Positions 35,588-47,597 of a DNA stretch of 64,000 nt are shown here, in pieces. The stretch is from Adiantum capillus-veneris. Its lineage: Eukaryota; Streptophyta; Polypodiopsida; Polypodiales; Pteridaceae. Position 1 is the first letter of the stretch. Each line of letters begins with the position of its first letter. Below the pieces are notes generated by a model. The model searched no databases, was not told the origin of the DNA, and saw only the letters and a program-made list of their open reading frames with translations. Where the stretch lies: the NCBI GenBank assembly GCA_014529385.2, contig CM043942.1, positions 108,065,141 to 108,129,140 of the forward strand. The letters run 5' to 3'. The position numbers and the translations under genes are program-made.

Positions 35588-37695
35588 TGAAGTCCCCACC
35601 CCGTCGTCTCAAACGACGGATCTGATGGTAAGACTGGTGGCCACTATATCTACAACAGAAGCAAACAAAGTGGTTTATGGTTCATCTAGCGGACAATCTC
35701 TCATCACAAAGTGAATCGAGTTTGAGCCTACTAGCATCGAGATCTAGTTCCACCCCTCAAGGGAAGTGTGATTAACTTATCTAGCAATCCTAAGACCCAC
35801 CTTCCAAGAGGAGAGAAGTCCCGAGTGCCTTTTTCCCCATGTTTTCAGAGGCACGTACACTTGAGGCTTTGCCGCTCTTGGGGTAATGAGTAATACTAGC
35901 ATCGATTTATAACACTATGGGGACGGAGAGTTCCCGACCAATCGGGACCACCCTTCTCATAGGCATTGGCAACCTGAGCCAAGCCCCCACTTTCCACCCC
36001 CACACTCACACTTCTTGTGTGTCCTAATTACTACCACAACGGTTGTTCAACATATAAGTTACTTGATTAGGTTCCGATTCACAAGGTTCATTAAGACAGC
36101 CCTTCAACCAGTATTGCAAGGCGGCACCAAAACAATAACTCTAGTAAAAATTTTACTCAACTTATTCATTAAAATTCCAATGTTCTGGAGGTACAACATC
36201 CCCCCTCCAACGAGAGTTTACTCCTCCCATTGTCGCCTAGTTGCCCATACAACTAGGTATGTCCACCGCTTAACTAGCAGACGTGGACATTCCCACCGCA
36301 TAGAACACAAGACGTGGGTTCCCACCGCTTAAGTAGCAGACGTGGGTATCCACCGCTTAACCAACAAACATGGATTCAAGAGCCCTTAACCAGGAACTCT
36401 GCCCCTTGCGATCATGAGGGGGTTCGGACTAGTATCAACATTGGAAATAGAATGAACAGGCCGAGCTAAAGTTTTCCTAGCAAACATTCTTTCCTATCTC
36501 AAACATTATATCCAACAATCATTCTTTCCTACTGGAAATTACAATATATTTCAATTCAAATGCCGTGATCTCCGTTGGATTTCTCCAACATGTTTAGGGA
36601 TATGTTCTTTTCTAACTTATCAAATGCAATGTTAAATCGAGCAAAACTTGAATTAAAAATGTGACCTACCTCCACAATTTTCTTGTCATTGCTCCGTGAG
36701 TTGGCCGGTACTTGGTCAACCATGGGAGCTTTTCCCTTCCCATTTGTGTTGCTTGTCCTAGCCTCGCGGTCGTGGGAACCACCGAAATGAGTTCTATTTA
36801 CCGGGGCCATATTATACTCACTACTTAAATTGACAACTTGGAAAAAGAGAGCTAATATTCGAGAGCACATACGACCAAAATGATGGATTAGTTTCAGTAA
36901 GCAAACTCCTTCATACGAGAGGTTTGATTACTTCAAGACATATAGATTTTTGATAGCCCCTTACTTGTTCTATGGGAATTGGACCTAAGGTTAATTATTT
37001 GGCCTAGGTAATTAAGAATTTTAGATTTCTACTTGATCTATTTACTAAAGATGAAATAGGCATGGTTAATCACTTCCTAATGCAAGTAGAGATTTGCAGA
37101 TTTACCGCATGCATGGGTGAGAGGATTCCTTTTTCCTAGTGGATTAATTGTGGAATTAATTACACTAATTACATCCTAATATTTGAACAATTTGAATCTA
37201 AACATAGCTATATAAACATTGTGTGGTAATAGAATGAAATAGACTAACCTTATCACATTGGTGGCTTGATTCTATCATTCATTAACTATAATGACTTAGT
37301 GGATAATTCTCTTATTGCTAATCATACATTAATCTGTGATTAGAGGAGAGGTTAATTGTTTGCATAATTGAGAATTAGAATTAAGAATGTGCAATGGAAT
37401 AATCGTATAGCAATTTAGAGAGTGTCTAATGAGAAATTTAACCGTGATTATGCATACTAGCAGCGAAATTATGAGAACCATATAAGGAATTATAACATAA
37501 CGTGAAATTAGCTTTATGTTACCGTAGTTTGGGCTGAATTTGAATCAATTTGCTGATCCAATGGAGCTTCTTGTGGCGAGAATTGGGCAGCACTTCTGTC
37601 TTTTGCTCCTTCTCCAAAGGCTATGTGTGTCGGCAGCACCTCCCCAAGGTGTGTGTGTGTATGCGTGTGTGTGTATACTGAATGTGTGTGTGAGC

Positions 37696-37739
<44 letters not shown>

Positions 37740-38393
37740 GCACACTCTTAAATAGGCCCCTCCATGCTGAAAATCGACCTTGCTTGCTATTTGCATCAAA
37801 GAGCTACTCCACTTAAGCATGGAAAGTCCAATTACATGCCTACCAAGTGTCCAATTAGCTAGTGTAACTGACTCTCACACTCTCTCTCAAGCTTGGCAAC
37901 TCTCCCACAACTCCCAAAAGAAGAGAGGGCGCCCCCTAGCTGCTAAAGCACACTCTGAGTGGCGTGGAACCTGTTCCCACACAGGCTCGAGCCCCGGTGC
38001 CTCCCCGCACAACCTTATGAAATTTTGGTTTTAGGCTATACTAAGCTCTAACTAAGGTGTATCTGTCCGAGTACCTGCCATATTTAGCAGCCCTCGGGGT
38101 TCGAAAATGCATTTTTTTAAAAATTTAGGATACGGGTGCAGTTTTTCGAGACGGTCAAAACTAAACGGGTCGGGTGACCAAAAACTTATTATTTTTGGAA
38201 ATCTTTCACAAAAATTATTTTAATTCACTTTTGGAAGATTTATAACATTTTAAACATCATGGCACCGACAGAATTTGGAAAGCTGCTAAAAATAGTAACT
38301 TTTTCCATTATGTTCATTCCATGGTACAAGGGTGCTCTTTTAGCTCGGGGTCAGAGACCTTACAGAAGCAATCTCCTTGTGCTTGATATGAGA
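35588..38393. mobile_element. 2.8-kb insertion splitting the family C RT, unknown type
   Basis: RT coding stops after GLK at 35587 and resumes at 38394. AAGCTG occurs on both sides (35582-35587, 38394-38399) and may be a 6-bp target duplication. The left edge TGTGAAGTCCCCACCCC resembles the start of some plant Ty3 LTRs, and CTTAAATAGGCCCC near 37747 could be a TATA region. A large solo LTR is therefore one reading, though the right edge does not end in CA. Inside are a GACGTGGG/CCACCGCTTAA short repeat (about 36255-36360), a (GT)n tract (37651-37738) and an unrecognised 104-codon minus frame (36556-36870) that I do not call a gene. Confidence 0.5.
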
Positions 38394-39448
38394 AAGCTGA
38401 CACTCATTTGGTCAAACAAGGCTTTCGTAATAGTCCAACAGAAACCACATTGTATGTAAAGCGTGAGGGTGATGTACTTCTCATTGTGGTTCTTTATGTG
38501 GATGATTTGCTGATCAGTGGACCAAATGAGAGACATATTGCTAAATTAAAGGCTGATTTGAATGCTACTTTCAAGATGAAATATTTGGGGCTGTTGCATC
38601 ATTACTTGGGTATACAGTTTAAGCAGTGTGATGGTGGTATTGCCTTGTGTCAGAAAAGTTACATAGAGAGTACTATGTAAGTTTGGACTTGAGGATTGCA
38701 AACCTATTGCCACTCCCATGGAGACAGGTTTGAAGTTGAGTCTACATGATGCTGGTGATCCTGCTGATGTCACTCTTACCAAACTGCTGTTGGATGCCTC
38801 ATTTATGTATGCAACACGAGGCTGGATATTCAATATGTAGTCTCATAGGTCAACAGATTTATGCATAGCCAAGGGTTTAAGCATTGGCAGGCTGTCAAGA
38901 GGATTTTCCGCTACCTTAGTGGCACTTTACATCTTGGCTTGTTTTATCCCAAGGGGGGAGCATTGTCGCCAGATTTGCATTCTTTTTTGCACTTAGATTC
39001 GGCTGGTTGTTTTGACACGCGAGTGTCTGCAAGTGGTTTTTGTTTCATGCTTGGCAATTGATGTATGCCATGGTTGAGTAAGAAGCAACCTACTATGGCC
39101 ACTTTGAGTTGTGAGGCTGAGTACAAGGTAGTCTTCACAGCCACGGTTGAGTGTGTATGGCTCAGACGCCTTATGGCTGATTTGGGTGTTGGATAGGACA
39201 CTGCCAATACTATCTACATTGACCGTCAGAGCGCATTGGCAGTTGCGAGGAACCCAGTTTTTTATGCTCGCACAAAGCACATTGAGGTGCATTACCACTA
39301 TGTTAGGGAGAGGCTCTTAGTAGGAGAGATCAACTTGGCTTATGTGCCAACACAGGAAAATCTTGCCGATCTTTTCAAAAAGGCATTGTCTCATGAGAAG
39401 CTCGAAGCTTTCCACAAAGCTTTGGGCTTAAGCCCCTTTGTGGACTGA
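38394..39448 (+). pseudogene. Family C RT C-terminal part and RNase H
   Basis: RT resumes with THLVKQGFRNSPTET (partly in a shifted frame) and the catalytic VVLYVDDLLISGP, then LGLLHHYLGIQF. RNase H follows in several frames: HLDSAGCFDTRVSASGF near 38990, the CEAEYK segment near 39110, and finally NPVFYARTKHIEVHYHYVRE with PTQENLADLFKKALS ending at 39446-39448. TAG/TAA/TGA stops near 38680, 38840, 39060 and 39195 inactivate it. Confidence 0.85.
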
Positions 39449-39522
39449 TCATGTCCTCAGGGCATGGCACTTTCTTTACTCATGTGCTAGCTCTCTCTCA
39501 CCGCATCACTCCAGGGGGGGTT

Positions 39523-39749
39523 TGTTACCATATGCATGTGGTAGTGATGTGTGTGAACACATTAGGACCGCCGTGGCATTTTTTCCCTCTTTAGGATTTT
39601 TTTCCCCACGTGCATTGTATATACGCCCATCACTCTAGGGCTATCTATCTTTCCATTTCACACTAAGTAACACACTCTCTATTGTGTGCCTTGAGCTTCC
39701 TTTGTCTTCTCCAAGCCGTGTGCGTTTCTCTGCAACCCTAATTCCAACA
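39523..39749 (+). repeat. 3' LTR of family C
   Basis: It is 227 bases, aligned with 31812-32038 over its whole length. Confidence 0.9.
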
Positions 39750-39904
39750 TACACTTGTCCTACGGCTAGCATGGTTGCTTGATATGCACTATGCATGTGA
39801 TTGGCTAAGCTTGTAGGGGTCCAATCAACTTGAAACTTGAGCTACAATGAAGGGTCGAGCAAGGAAGCTAGGGGCTTTCTTACAGGGTATACTCCCCCCC
39901 CCCC

Positions 39905-39905
<1 letters not shown>

Positions 39906-39982
<77 letters not shown>
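39906..39982. repeat. (CA)n microsatellite
   Basis: Nearly 40 CA units follow a poly-C run, in the 469-base spacer (39750-40218) between families C and A3. The open frames here are Thr-His or Cys-Val low-complexity translations. Confidence 0.95.
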
Positions 39983-39986
<4 letters not shown>

Positions 39987-40218
39987 CACTCACTGTGTGA
40001 AGTGCAAGGTGCAAGAGATCCATCTCCTTCTCCAAGCTTGTAGAGAAGTTGAGAGCCTACACCAACACTCTTGGCTATGGAATGCAAATCCAACCAAGAT
40101 CCATGCTTCAATGCTTAAGCTTGTCATCTTCTCCATCTTCATTACTATGCTATTATGCCATGCTAAGCAAGAAGAGTGATGATATGTGAGGAACTATTTC
40201 TTTTTCCTATGAATGCTT

Positions 40219-40928
40219 TGTTAAGTATGGAGCCTGATTTACCCTTGTAATTTTCTGTGGTAAAAGCGCACATTTGTAAGGCCCCCATTATGAGGAGAAG
40301 CCATCGTGCGTGAAGGAAAATCATTCACCGGAAACCAAAATTTTCACGGACAAGAATAAGGGGCAAATTTAAAGGCCTCGAGGGAATATTCTTTTTCACC
40401 GGAATAACGACGGTCAGAAAGTGGTCGGAAAACAACCAGTCGGTTGGCCGGTGGTCGGAAGTCAATGGCCGGTGGCCGAATTCAAAAGCGGACTTGTCTT
40501 CTCAAGGGCGGCCACACATGGGCGGATTGGAGGGTCCGATTTGGACTTATTCGCACAAGGGCGGCTACACATGGCTGTCTCTCATAAGAGAGGGCAGCCC
40601 TTTTGGCCGAGGCCATTTCTACACACATTTCATAGTGTGAAGTTGATGCAACAAGGTGAGTGTGAGGTGGTGAGAGTGAAGCAAGGCGGGAGCTCCATTA
40701 AGGGTATAATCCCTTTGTAAACTACTTCTTGTTTTGAAGTACTAAAGCCATTGAGTGGCTGCTTTCCCGTGGACGTAGCCCACATTGGGTGAACCACGTA
40801 TATCGTGTGTACTCTCTCTCTCTCTCTCTCTCTCTTTCTCTACTCTATAATCTCGTGTATATAAATCTGTCTCTCTCCATTAAGTAATCTACTCAATTAT
40901 CTATTTAGCTACATCTTATTTCCTAACA
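40219..40928 (+). repeat. 5' LTR of A3, TATA box deleted
   Basis: This 710-base LTR lacks about 30 bases of the GAGTGGAGGCCCCCGAGAC region kept in the 3' LTR, and also the 8 bases TATAAAAG. GGCC at 40605-40608 joins directly to GAGGCC. Confidence 0.9.
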
Positions 40929-40946
40929 ACTGGTATCAGAGCAAGG
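40929..40946 (+). other. Primer binding site of A3
   Basis: TGGTATCAGAGC at 40931-40942 perfectly matches the initiator-Met tRNA site used by plant copia elements. Confidence 0.9.
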
Positions 40947-41001
40947 TTTGCTCGTAGCTAAATTATCTCAAGGAAAGGATTCCTTGAATTGAGTGGGAGT
41001 T

Positions 41002-44000
41002 ATGGTGGAGAAAGGGAAGCTCAAGATTGAGAAGTTCAACGGAAAAAACTACCAACATTGGAAGATGCAGATTGAAGACTATCTGTACTAGAAGGACCTC
41101 TATTTGCCACTAGGCGGTCTTGCAAAGAAGCCCGCAACAATGGCAGATGAAGCATGGATTGTCCTTGATCGAAAGGCACTGGGAACAATCCGGTTAAGCT
41201 TGGCGTCAACGGTGGCCTTCAATGTTTCAGAGATGAAGACCACGGAGGACTTGATGAAGTCATTTGACGACTTCTACGAGAAACCATTGGCATCCACTAA
41301 GGTATTTCTTATGGAGCGCTTGTTCAATCTAAAGATGGCAGAGAATGGTTCAGTTGCAGAACACCTAAATGACTTTAACACAAACATAAGTCAACTTCGA
41401 TCAGTGAAAATCAATTTCGATGACGAAGTGCGAGCTCTCCTTATACTATCATCTCTACCGGATAGTTGGGACAGCCTTGTGATGGCTGTAAGTAATTCTA
41501 TCTCTGGCACAAATACTCTTAAGTTTGATGATGTTGTGGGTGTTCTCCTAAGCGAGGAAATGCGAAGGAGAAGCACAGGAGAATCATCAAGTGCTGCACG
41601 ATCAGTGGAAACAAGAGGAAGGCTTAAGGAGAGGTTCAAAAGCCAAAAGGGTCGTGATCGCTCAAGGCGGAGCAAGTCACGCACAAAGTCAGTTCTTGAA
41701 TGTTGGAACTGCGGCAAGAAGGGCCACGTCAAGAAGGATTGCTGGTCCAAGAAGAAGAAGGAGACGGAGTCTCAAGACAACAAGCCAACATCGGAGGCCA
41801 ATGTGGCAGGTAAAGTAGAGCAAGATGCTCTAATTCTCTCATTAGACAATGTGTCTAATTCTTGGATAGTAGATTCCGGGGCTTCATTCCATGCGACACC
41901 ACACAAGCTACATTTCCAAGACTACACCAAAGGTAATTTTGGGTATGTATACTTGGGAGATGATGAAGCTTGTGAGATTGTCGGCAAAGGTACAGTTTCT
42001 GTCAAAACTGCTAACGGGAATGAATTGAAGCTTAAAGATGTTAGGCATGTTCCTTCTCTTCGTAAAAATTTGATCTCTACAGGACAATTGGACGATGAAG
42101 GTCACAACATTGCATTCGGAAACAAACGGTGGAAGATCTCAAAGGGATCTTTGGTGGTTGCCAAGGGTGAAAAAGTCGGTACACTTTACTTGTGTATTGT
42201 TAGCACGCAACCTTCAGGTTGTGCAGCAACTACAGAAGTTGACAGTGCAGTGTGGCACTACCGACTTGGGCATATGAGTGCCAAACGAATGCAAATCCTT
42301 CAAACAAAGAAGCTTCTACCAGGGTTGAAAGAAGTGGACTTAGAGTTTTGTGAAGATTGTGTTTATGGTAAACAAAAAAGGGTAAAATTTCAAAAATCAG
42401 GAAATGAAAGAAAAAATAAAAAACTTGAGTTGGTTCATTCTGATGTTTGGGGTCCTGCAAGTACACCATCACTTGGTGGCTCATTGTACTATGTAACATT
42501 CATAGACGATGCGACTAGAAAAACATGGGTTTATGTCATGAAGAATAAATCCGATGTATTTTACATATTTCAAAGGTGGAAAGCCTTTGTGGAGAATGAA
42601 ACAGGTACCAAGGTTAAATGCCTCAGATCCGACAATGGAGGAGAATATTGCAGCCAAGCTTTTGAAAGCTTTTGTGCTAGCAATGGAATTCGGAGGCAAA
42701 GGACAACCCCAAGGACACCTCAACAAAATGGGATTTTGGAAAGGATGAACAGGACAATCATGGAACGAGCACGAAGCATGCGGCTACATGCAGGCCTACC
42801 GCTTGAGCTTTGGGCGGAAGCTGTAAGTACGTCTGTGTACTTAATCAATCGGTCACCCTCAACGGCATTGGATGGGGGAGTTCCAGAAGAGGCATGGACA
42901 GGTAAACCGGTGAATTATGCATTTCTCAAAGTGTTTGGGTGTGAGGCTTTCATGCATGCACATAGATAGAAGCCTAAGATCAAAGTTAGATGCAAATTAA
43001 AGTCCAAAAAGTGTTTCTTCATTGGCTATGGAGAAGGAGACTTTGGGTATCACCTATGGAATCCTGAAGATGGTAAAATCTTAAGGAGTAGGGATATAAT
43101 TTTTAACGAAAAAAATATGTACAAAGATTACTTGGAAAGAAAACAAACAAAAGAAACAGGTGATGAGTACATGGAGCTTGAGGACGGTGAAGACTCAAGG
43201 ACTGCAAACGGTGACAATGTGCAACAACGTCAACCAAATGAGGAGCCTCAACCTATTCCCCGAAGATCTACAAGAGCAAGTAGACCTCCAGAAAGGTTTG
43301 TTCCTTCCTTCAACCATCTCTTGATCTCAGATTCTGGAGAGCCAGAATCATATGAAGAAGCTATGCAACATGAATCCAAAGAAGAATGGACGAAGAGATG
43401 CAAGTGGAGATGGACTCACTACATTGCAACCAAACATGGGAGTTGGTTGAGTTGCCTAAAGGTAAGCGGGCACTTCAAAACAAATGGGTGTATAAGCTAA
43501 AGGAAGAAGAAGGTGGGAAGAAAAGGTACAAGTCTAGGCTTGTGGTAAAAGGTTTCTCTCAAAATAAAGGTATTGACTTCAATGAAATATTTTCTCCTGT
43601 TGTAAAAATGAACTCAATTATGCTTGTCTTAAGCCTTGTGGCTGCTCATGATCTAAATCTCAAGCAAATGGATGTAAATACGGCATTCCCTCACGGCGAC
43701 TTAGAGGAGGAAATCTACATGCTTCAACCAAAGGGATATGAAGTAAAAGGTAAGGAGAAAATGGTTTGCAGATTAAAGAAGAGCTTGTATGGTTTAAAGC
43801 AAGCATCAAGAAAATGGTACTTGAAGTTTGATCAATGGATGTTGGATCATGGATTCACAAGATGCAACTCGGATCACTGCGTCTACACGAAGAATTTGGG
43901 AGATGGGAAATTCATCATCCTAATGTTGTATGTTGATGACATGTTGATTGCAAGTGCTAACATGCAGGACATCAAAGACCTAAAAGAGGAGCTGTCCAAA

Positions 44001-44891
44001 TCTTTTTCAATGAAAGATTTAGGTGCTGCAAAGAGGATACTTGGTATGAAAATATCAAGGGACAGGACGAAGAAGACAATAAAGCTATCTCAAGAAGATT
44101 ACATCAAGAAGGTACTAGAAAGGTTGGCAATGCAAAATGCAAAACCAGTTTCTACACCTTCGGCTGGTCATTTTAAACTAACGAAGGATATGTGTCCAAA
44201 GAAACAAGAGGAGATAGCCTATATGTCTAAAGTTTCATATGCTGCAGCGGTAGGTTCTTTAATGTATGCTATGGTCTGGACAAGGCCAGACATTGCACAT
44301 GCAGTGGGAGTTGTGAGTAGGTTCATGGACAACCCACGTAAAGAGCATTGGCAAGCTGTGAAGTGGATACTTAGGTATCTAAAAGGGACAACAACAAATG
44401 CTTTGTATTTTGGAGGAACTGATATTTTTCTAGAAGGGTATGCTGATGCAGATATGGCAGGTGACAAAGATACTCGAAGGAGCACTACTGGCTATGTGTT
44501 CACCGTTGGAGGCACATCAGTAAGCTGGGCTTCAAAGCTGCAGAAAGTGGTTTCACTTTCTACCACGGAAGCAGAGTATGTAGCAATGACGGAGGCAAGC
44601 AAAGAAATTCTATGGCTTCACAGATTCTTAGAAGAGCTTGGATTCAAACAAGACAATTGTGTCTTGTACAGTGATAGCCAAAGCGCTATCCATCTTGCGA
44701 AGAACTCAGCCTTTCATTCAAGGACAAAGCACATTGAGGTGAGATATCACTTCATACGCACTCTTTTGGAAGAGGGACAACGAAAGCTAGGAAAGGTGCA
44801 TACAAGTGAAAATCCTGCAGACATGTTTACAAAGGTGGTCAACAAGGAGAAGTTGAGCTTTTGCTCATCTTCAATCGGCATTCAAGGATAA
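41002..44891 (+). pseudogene. A3 gag-pol polyprotein, near-complete but with four lesions
   Basis: The ATG at 41002 starts gag. A TAG at 41089-41091 (codon 30, CAG in A1) cuts it. The frame is then open to 42969: capsid, zinc knuckle CWNCGKKGHVKKDC, protease IVDSGASFHATP, integrase HYRLGHMS / CEDC / FIDDATRKTW / LRSDNGGEYC / NGILERMNRT. An ATGC duplication at 42952-42959 shifts the frame, a small insertion follows near 42996, and a one-base loss near 43398 separates the connector from the last frame. RT-RNase H (43386-44891, 501 residues) is open with GLKQAS, ILMLYVDDMLIA, DADMAGDKDTRRSTTGY, YSDSQSAIHLAKN and SENPADMFTK. Confidence 0.92.
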
Positions 44892-44951
44892 GAAGCCAGA
44901 ATGGAAAGCAGTCACAGGTTTAGTTTGGAGATCAGTCTCCAAGTGGGAGAT

Positions 44952-45728
44952 TGTTAAGTATGGAGCCTAATTTACCCTTGTAATTTTCTGTGGTAAAAGC
45001 GCACATTTGTAAGGCCCCCATTATGAATAGAAGCCATCGTGCGTGAAGGAAAATCACTCACCGGAAACCAAAATTTTCACGGACAAGAATCAGGGGCAAA
45101 TTTAAAGGCCTCGGGAGTGGAGGCCCCCGAGACTTTTTTTTCGCCCGAATATTCTTTTTCGCCGGAATATTATGGCCGGACGGCGGCCGGAAAGTAGTCG
45201 GAAAACAAACGGTCGGTTGGCCGGTGGTCGGAAGTCAATGGCCAGTGGCCGGTGGCCGAATTCAATGGCCGGTGGCCGAATTCAAAAGCGGACTTGTCTT
45301 CTCAAGGGCGGCCACACATGGGCGGATTGGAGGGTCCGATTTGGACTTATTCGCACAAGGGCGGCTACACATGGCTGTCTCTCATAAGAGAGGGCAGCCC
45401 TTTTGGCCTATAAAAGGAGGCCATTTCTACACACATTTCATAGTGTGAAGTTGATGCAACAAGGTTAGTGTGAGGTGGTGAGAGTGAAGCAAGGCGGGAG
45501 ATCCATTAAGGGTATAATCCCTTTGTAAACTACTTCTTGTTTTGAAGTACTAAAGACATTGAGTGGCTGCTTTCCCGTGGATGTAGCCCACATTGGGTGA
45601 ACCACGTATATCGTGTGTACTCTCTCTCTCTCTCTTTCTCTACTCTATAATCTCGTGTATATAAATCTGTCTCTCTCCATTAAGTAATCTACTCAATTAT
45701 CTATTTAGCTACATCTTATTTCCTAACA
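44952..45728 (+). repeat. 3' LTR of A3
   Basis: It is 777 bases with an intact TATAAAAG at 45409-45416 and the full U3 minisatellite. It could act as a promoter reading into the flanking DNA to the right. Confidence 0.9.
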
Positions 45729-45733
45729 TGCTT

Positions 45734-47202
45734 CTTCTTCTTCTTCCCTATCCTCATTCCCCGATAGCTCTCTCAACCTTCAGTTTGATGCCTTGGGATT
45801 GAGGCCGGGGATGGTTGTATCAAATCCTTTGGTTCCATGCTAAGGACGACAAATCTCCCTCTATGCTAGATCATTAGGGCTCTCCCTCTTGCCCTATTGA
45901 TTGATTAAATAAAATCCCTTCTTTTGCATTTGCATATTCTCCGAATAAGCTCACTAATTGATCATTTCCAATCTTAGCATTAATGTGTGTGGAGTGGACT
46001 AGCATTTTTCTTGCATTATTAATCATTCAAAGTTGATTTTGTATTGCATTAGTTCTTCATTGTAGTGTTTGTTCAAGCTCACTCTCATTTTCATTATCAC
46101 TGCAAATTAAGAGTGTGTGCAAAGCCTTGAGGCTATGGCTTCCTATTGAGCCATCTCTTGCTCATTTCGGAGCTCATTTGAGCATGCAACCCTCGGATCA
46201 TCTACTGCAATAAGGATATCAATTACAGAGCTGACCCTTTTGACAAGCAAGCACCAAAGGCGCGTTTGGTTAGGGCGACGACTCTATTTTTCATCATGGT
46301 GGGTTCATGTGATCAATTCTCAACCCCTAATTTTGGGGCCAAGCGGGTGGGCACCAGTCTTAATTTATTTGAACCTAGTAGAGTTGTCGGGTCCAAAAAT
46401 GGTAGTTCATGTGCCGCAATTTTTCACTTGGATGCCAAATCCCCAAAACTCCATTTTAACCTTCGATTGGATTCACTGGCTGCCAGTCCCATGTGTGGCC
46501 ATAAGAAAGACCTTCATACCACATAGAACCCTCATAAGGTGTTGTCCCACAATGTCAAGCACACAAAAGGAGCCTCAAGCAGATAGAGGGGTGTAGTTCC
46601 ACACCAACAAAAGAGCAGATGCATAAAGTCCTTGTAAGGGGAAATTCTCACGAGCGAAAAACCTATCGACAGTTCTCAAGAGCGACACCTAAGCATCAAA
46701 AGGCTTTCATTTTTCAAGAATCAAGCATTCAAGAAGCTTTCACACTGAGCATGAAGATGATGGAGATAGAACACTATGAGTGGGGCTTCAATCACATATA
46801 AGAATCCATTGGCAACTTGAAGGAGAGATGAACATAATGAAGATTATCAATGTGAAGATAAGGAAGAATGAAGACATCCATGAAGATAACATGAATTAAA
46901 ACCATGACAATGACGATGAAGATGATAACAAAGGCACCTATTGAAGGGGAGGACATGAAAAAGAAGACCGTGTAACAACAAAAGAATAATGTGATGAGCA
47001 TGAAGGATCCAAAACCCTATGAAGACACGCATGAATGAATGGATGAATCTCCCATATTTGAGGGGAGGTTTCAATGAACGGTTGATTAATGAGCCTTTAT
47101 GGCATATGAGACTTTTATGGCAAAGATCCTGTGTGGCATATGTGTGGTACATGTATGAATGAATGAGTGTGTCTATCATAGTCCTCTGCCCAAGGGGACG
47201 GT
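45734..47202. other. Intergenic stretch without recognised genes
   Basis: No protein or RNA signature was found on either strand. Purine-rich segments near 46820-46990 and a CCAAGGGGACGG tract at about 47190-47201 suggest it may be the 3' internal part of an LTR element whose LTR starts at 47203. Confidence 0.4.
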
Positions 47203-47597
47203 TGTTGGGAATGGGCTTTGGCGTATAATCCCGAACTTCTTTGTGAACCTTTCCTTGGAAGTAATATGATTTGTATCCATGAGACTTGTCTCTAATCTAC
47301 TAGGCATTTTAGGTGGCCTACATCACGTGCAGCATGGCCAAAAGTAGCCCAAGTCATAATACCCCATGAGGTGTCTTCATAGACATAGTAAAAGAATTTT
47401 GGAAGAGTTATGAGCCTAGAGAGTCTCCCTAAAAGAGTGACCACAAGTTTTTGAGCTAATCTTAAGCTCCTTATGATGTCATCCATGATGCCAAACGAGA
47501 TGCTCTCTCAAGTCCTATATAAAGAGCTCATTTGTACTCATTTCTATGAATTGAATCAATCTCTTTTGTGCCTAAAATCTACTCTATTGTGCCTACA
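47203..47597 (+). mobile_element. LTR-like sequence (possible 3' or solo LTR)
   Basis: It starts TGTTGGGAATGGGC straight after a purine tract and ends near GTGCCTACA. CTATATAAAGAGCTC lies at about 47516, and AATTGAATCAATCTC follows in the usual place for R/U5. No partner LTR or target duplication was found, so boundaries are tentative. Confidence 0.4.

Larger units (their letters stand above)
31812..39749 (+). mobile_element. Ty1/copia family C, with a 2.8-kb insertion in RT
   Basis: The two 227-base LTRs (31812-32038, 39523-39749) start TGTTACCAT and end AATTCCAACA. They differ at roughly 20 positions, so the copy is older than family B. The flanks GACAC and TACAC agree in four of five bases and are probably a mutated target duplication. 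The primer site TGGTATCAGAGC lies at 32041-32052 and the polypurine tract CCAGGGGGGG before 39523. The 31661-31811 spacer before it holds nothing recognised. Confidence 0.9.
40219..45728 (+). mobile_element. Ty1/copia family A, copy A3, complete ends
   Basis: The 5510-base element has a perfect target duplication TGCTT (40214-40218, 45729-45733). LTRs are 40219-40928 and 44952-45728. The primer site ACTGGTATCAGAGCAAGG starts at 40929 and the polypurine tract AAGTGGGAGA precedes 44952. It is the best-preserved family A copy, with a complete gag region, but several lesions and a crippled 5' promoter. Confidence 0.95.

Noticed and set aside
36255-36360. Short spaced repeats that could look like a CRISPR array
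   Set aside because: Units are imperfect, spacers are not unique, and the context is a plant nuclear transposon.
46255-46300. GGCGCGTTTGGTT resembling the end of a plant DNA transposon
   Set aside because: No inverted partner was found downstream or upstream.
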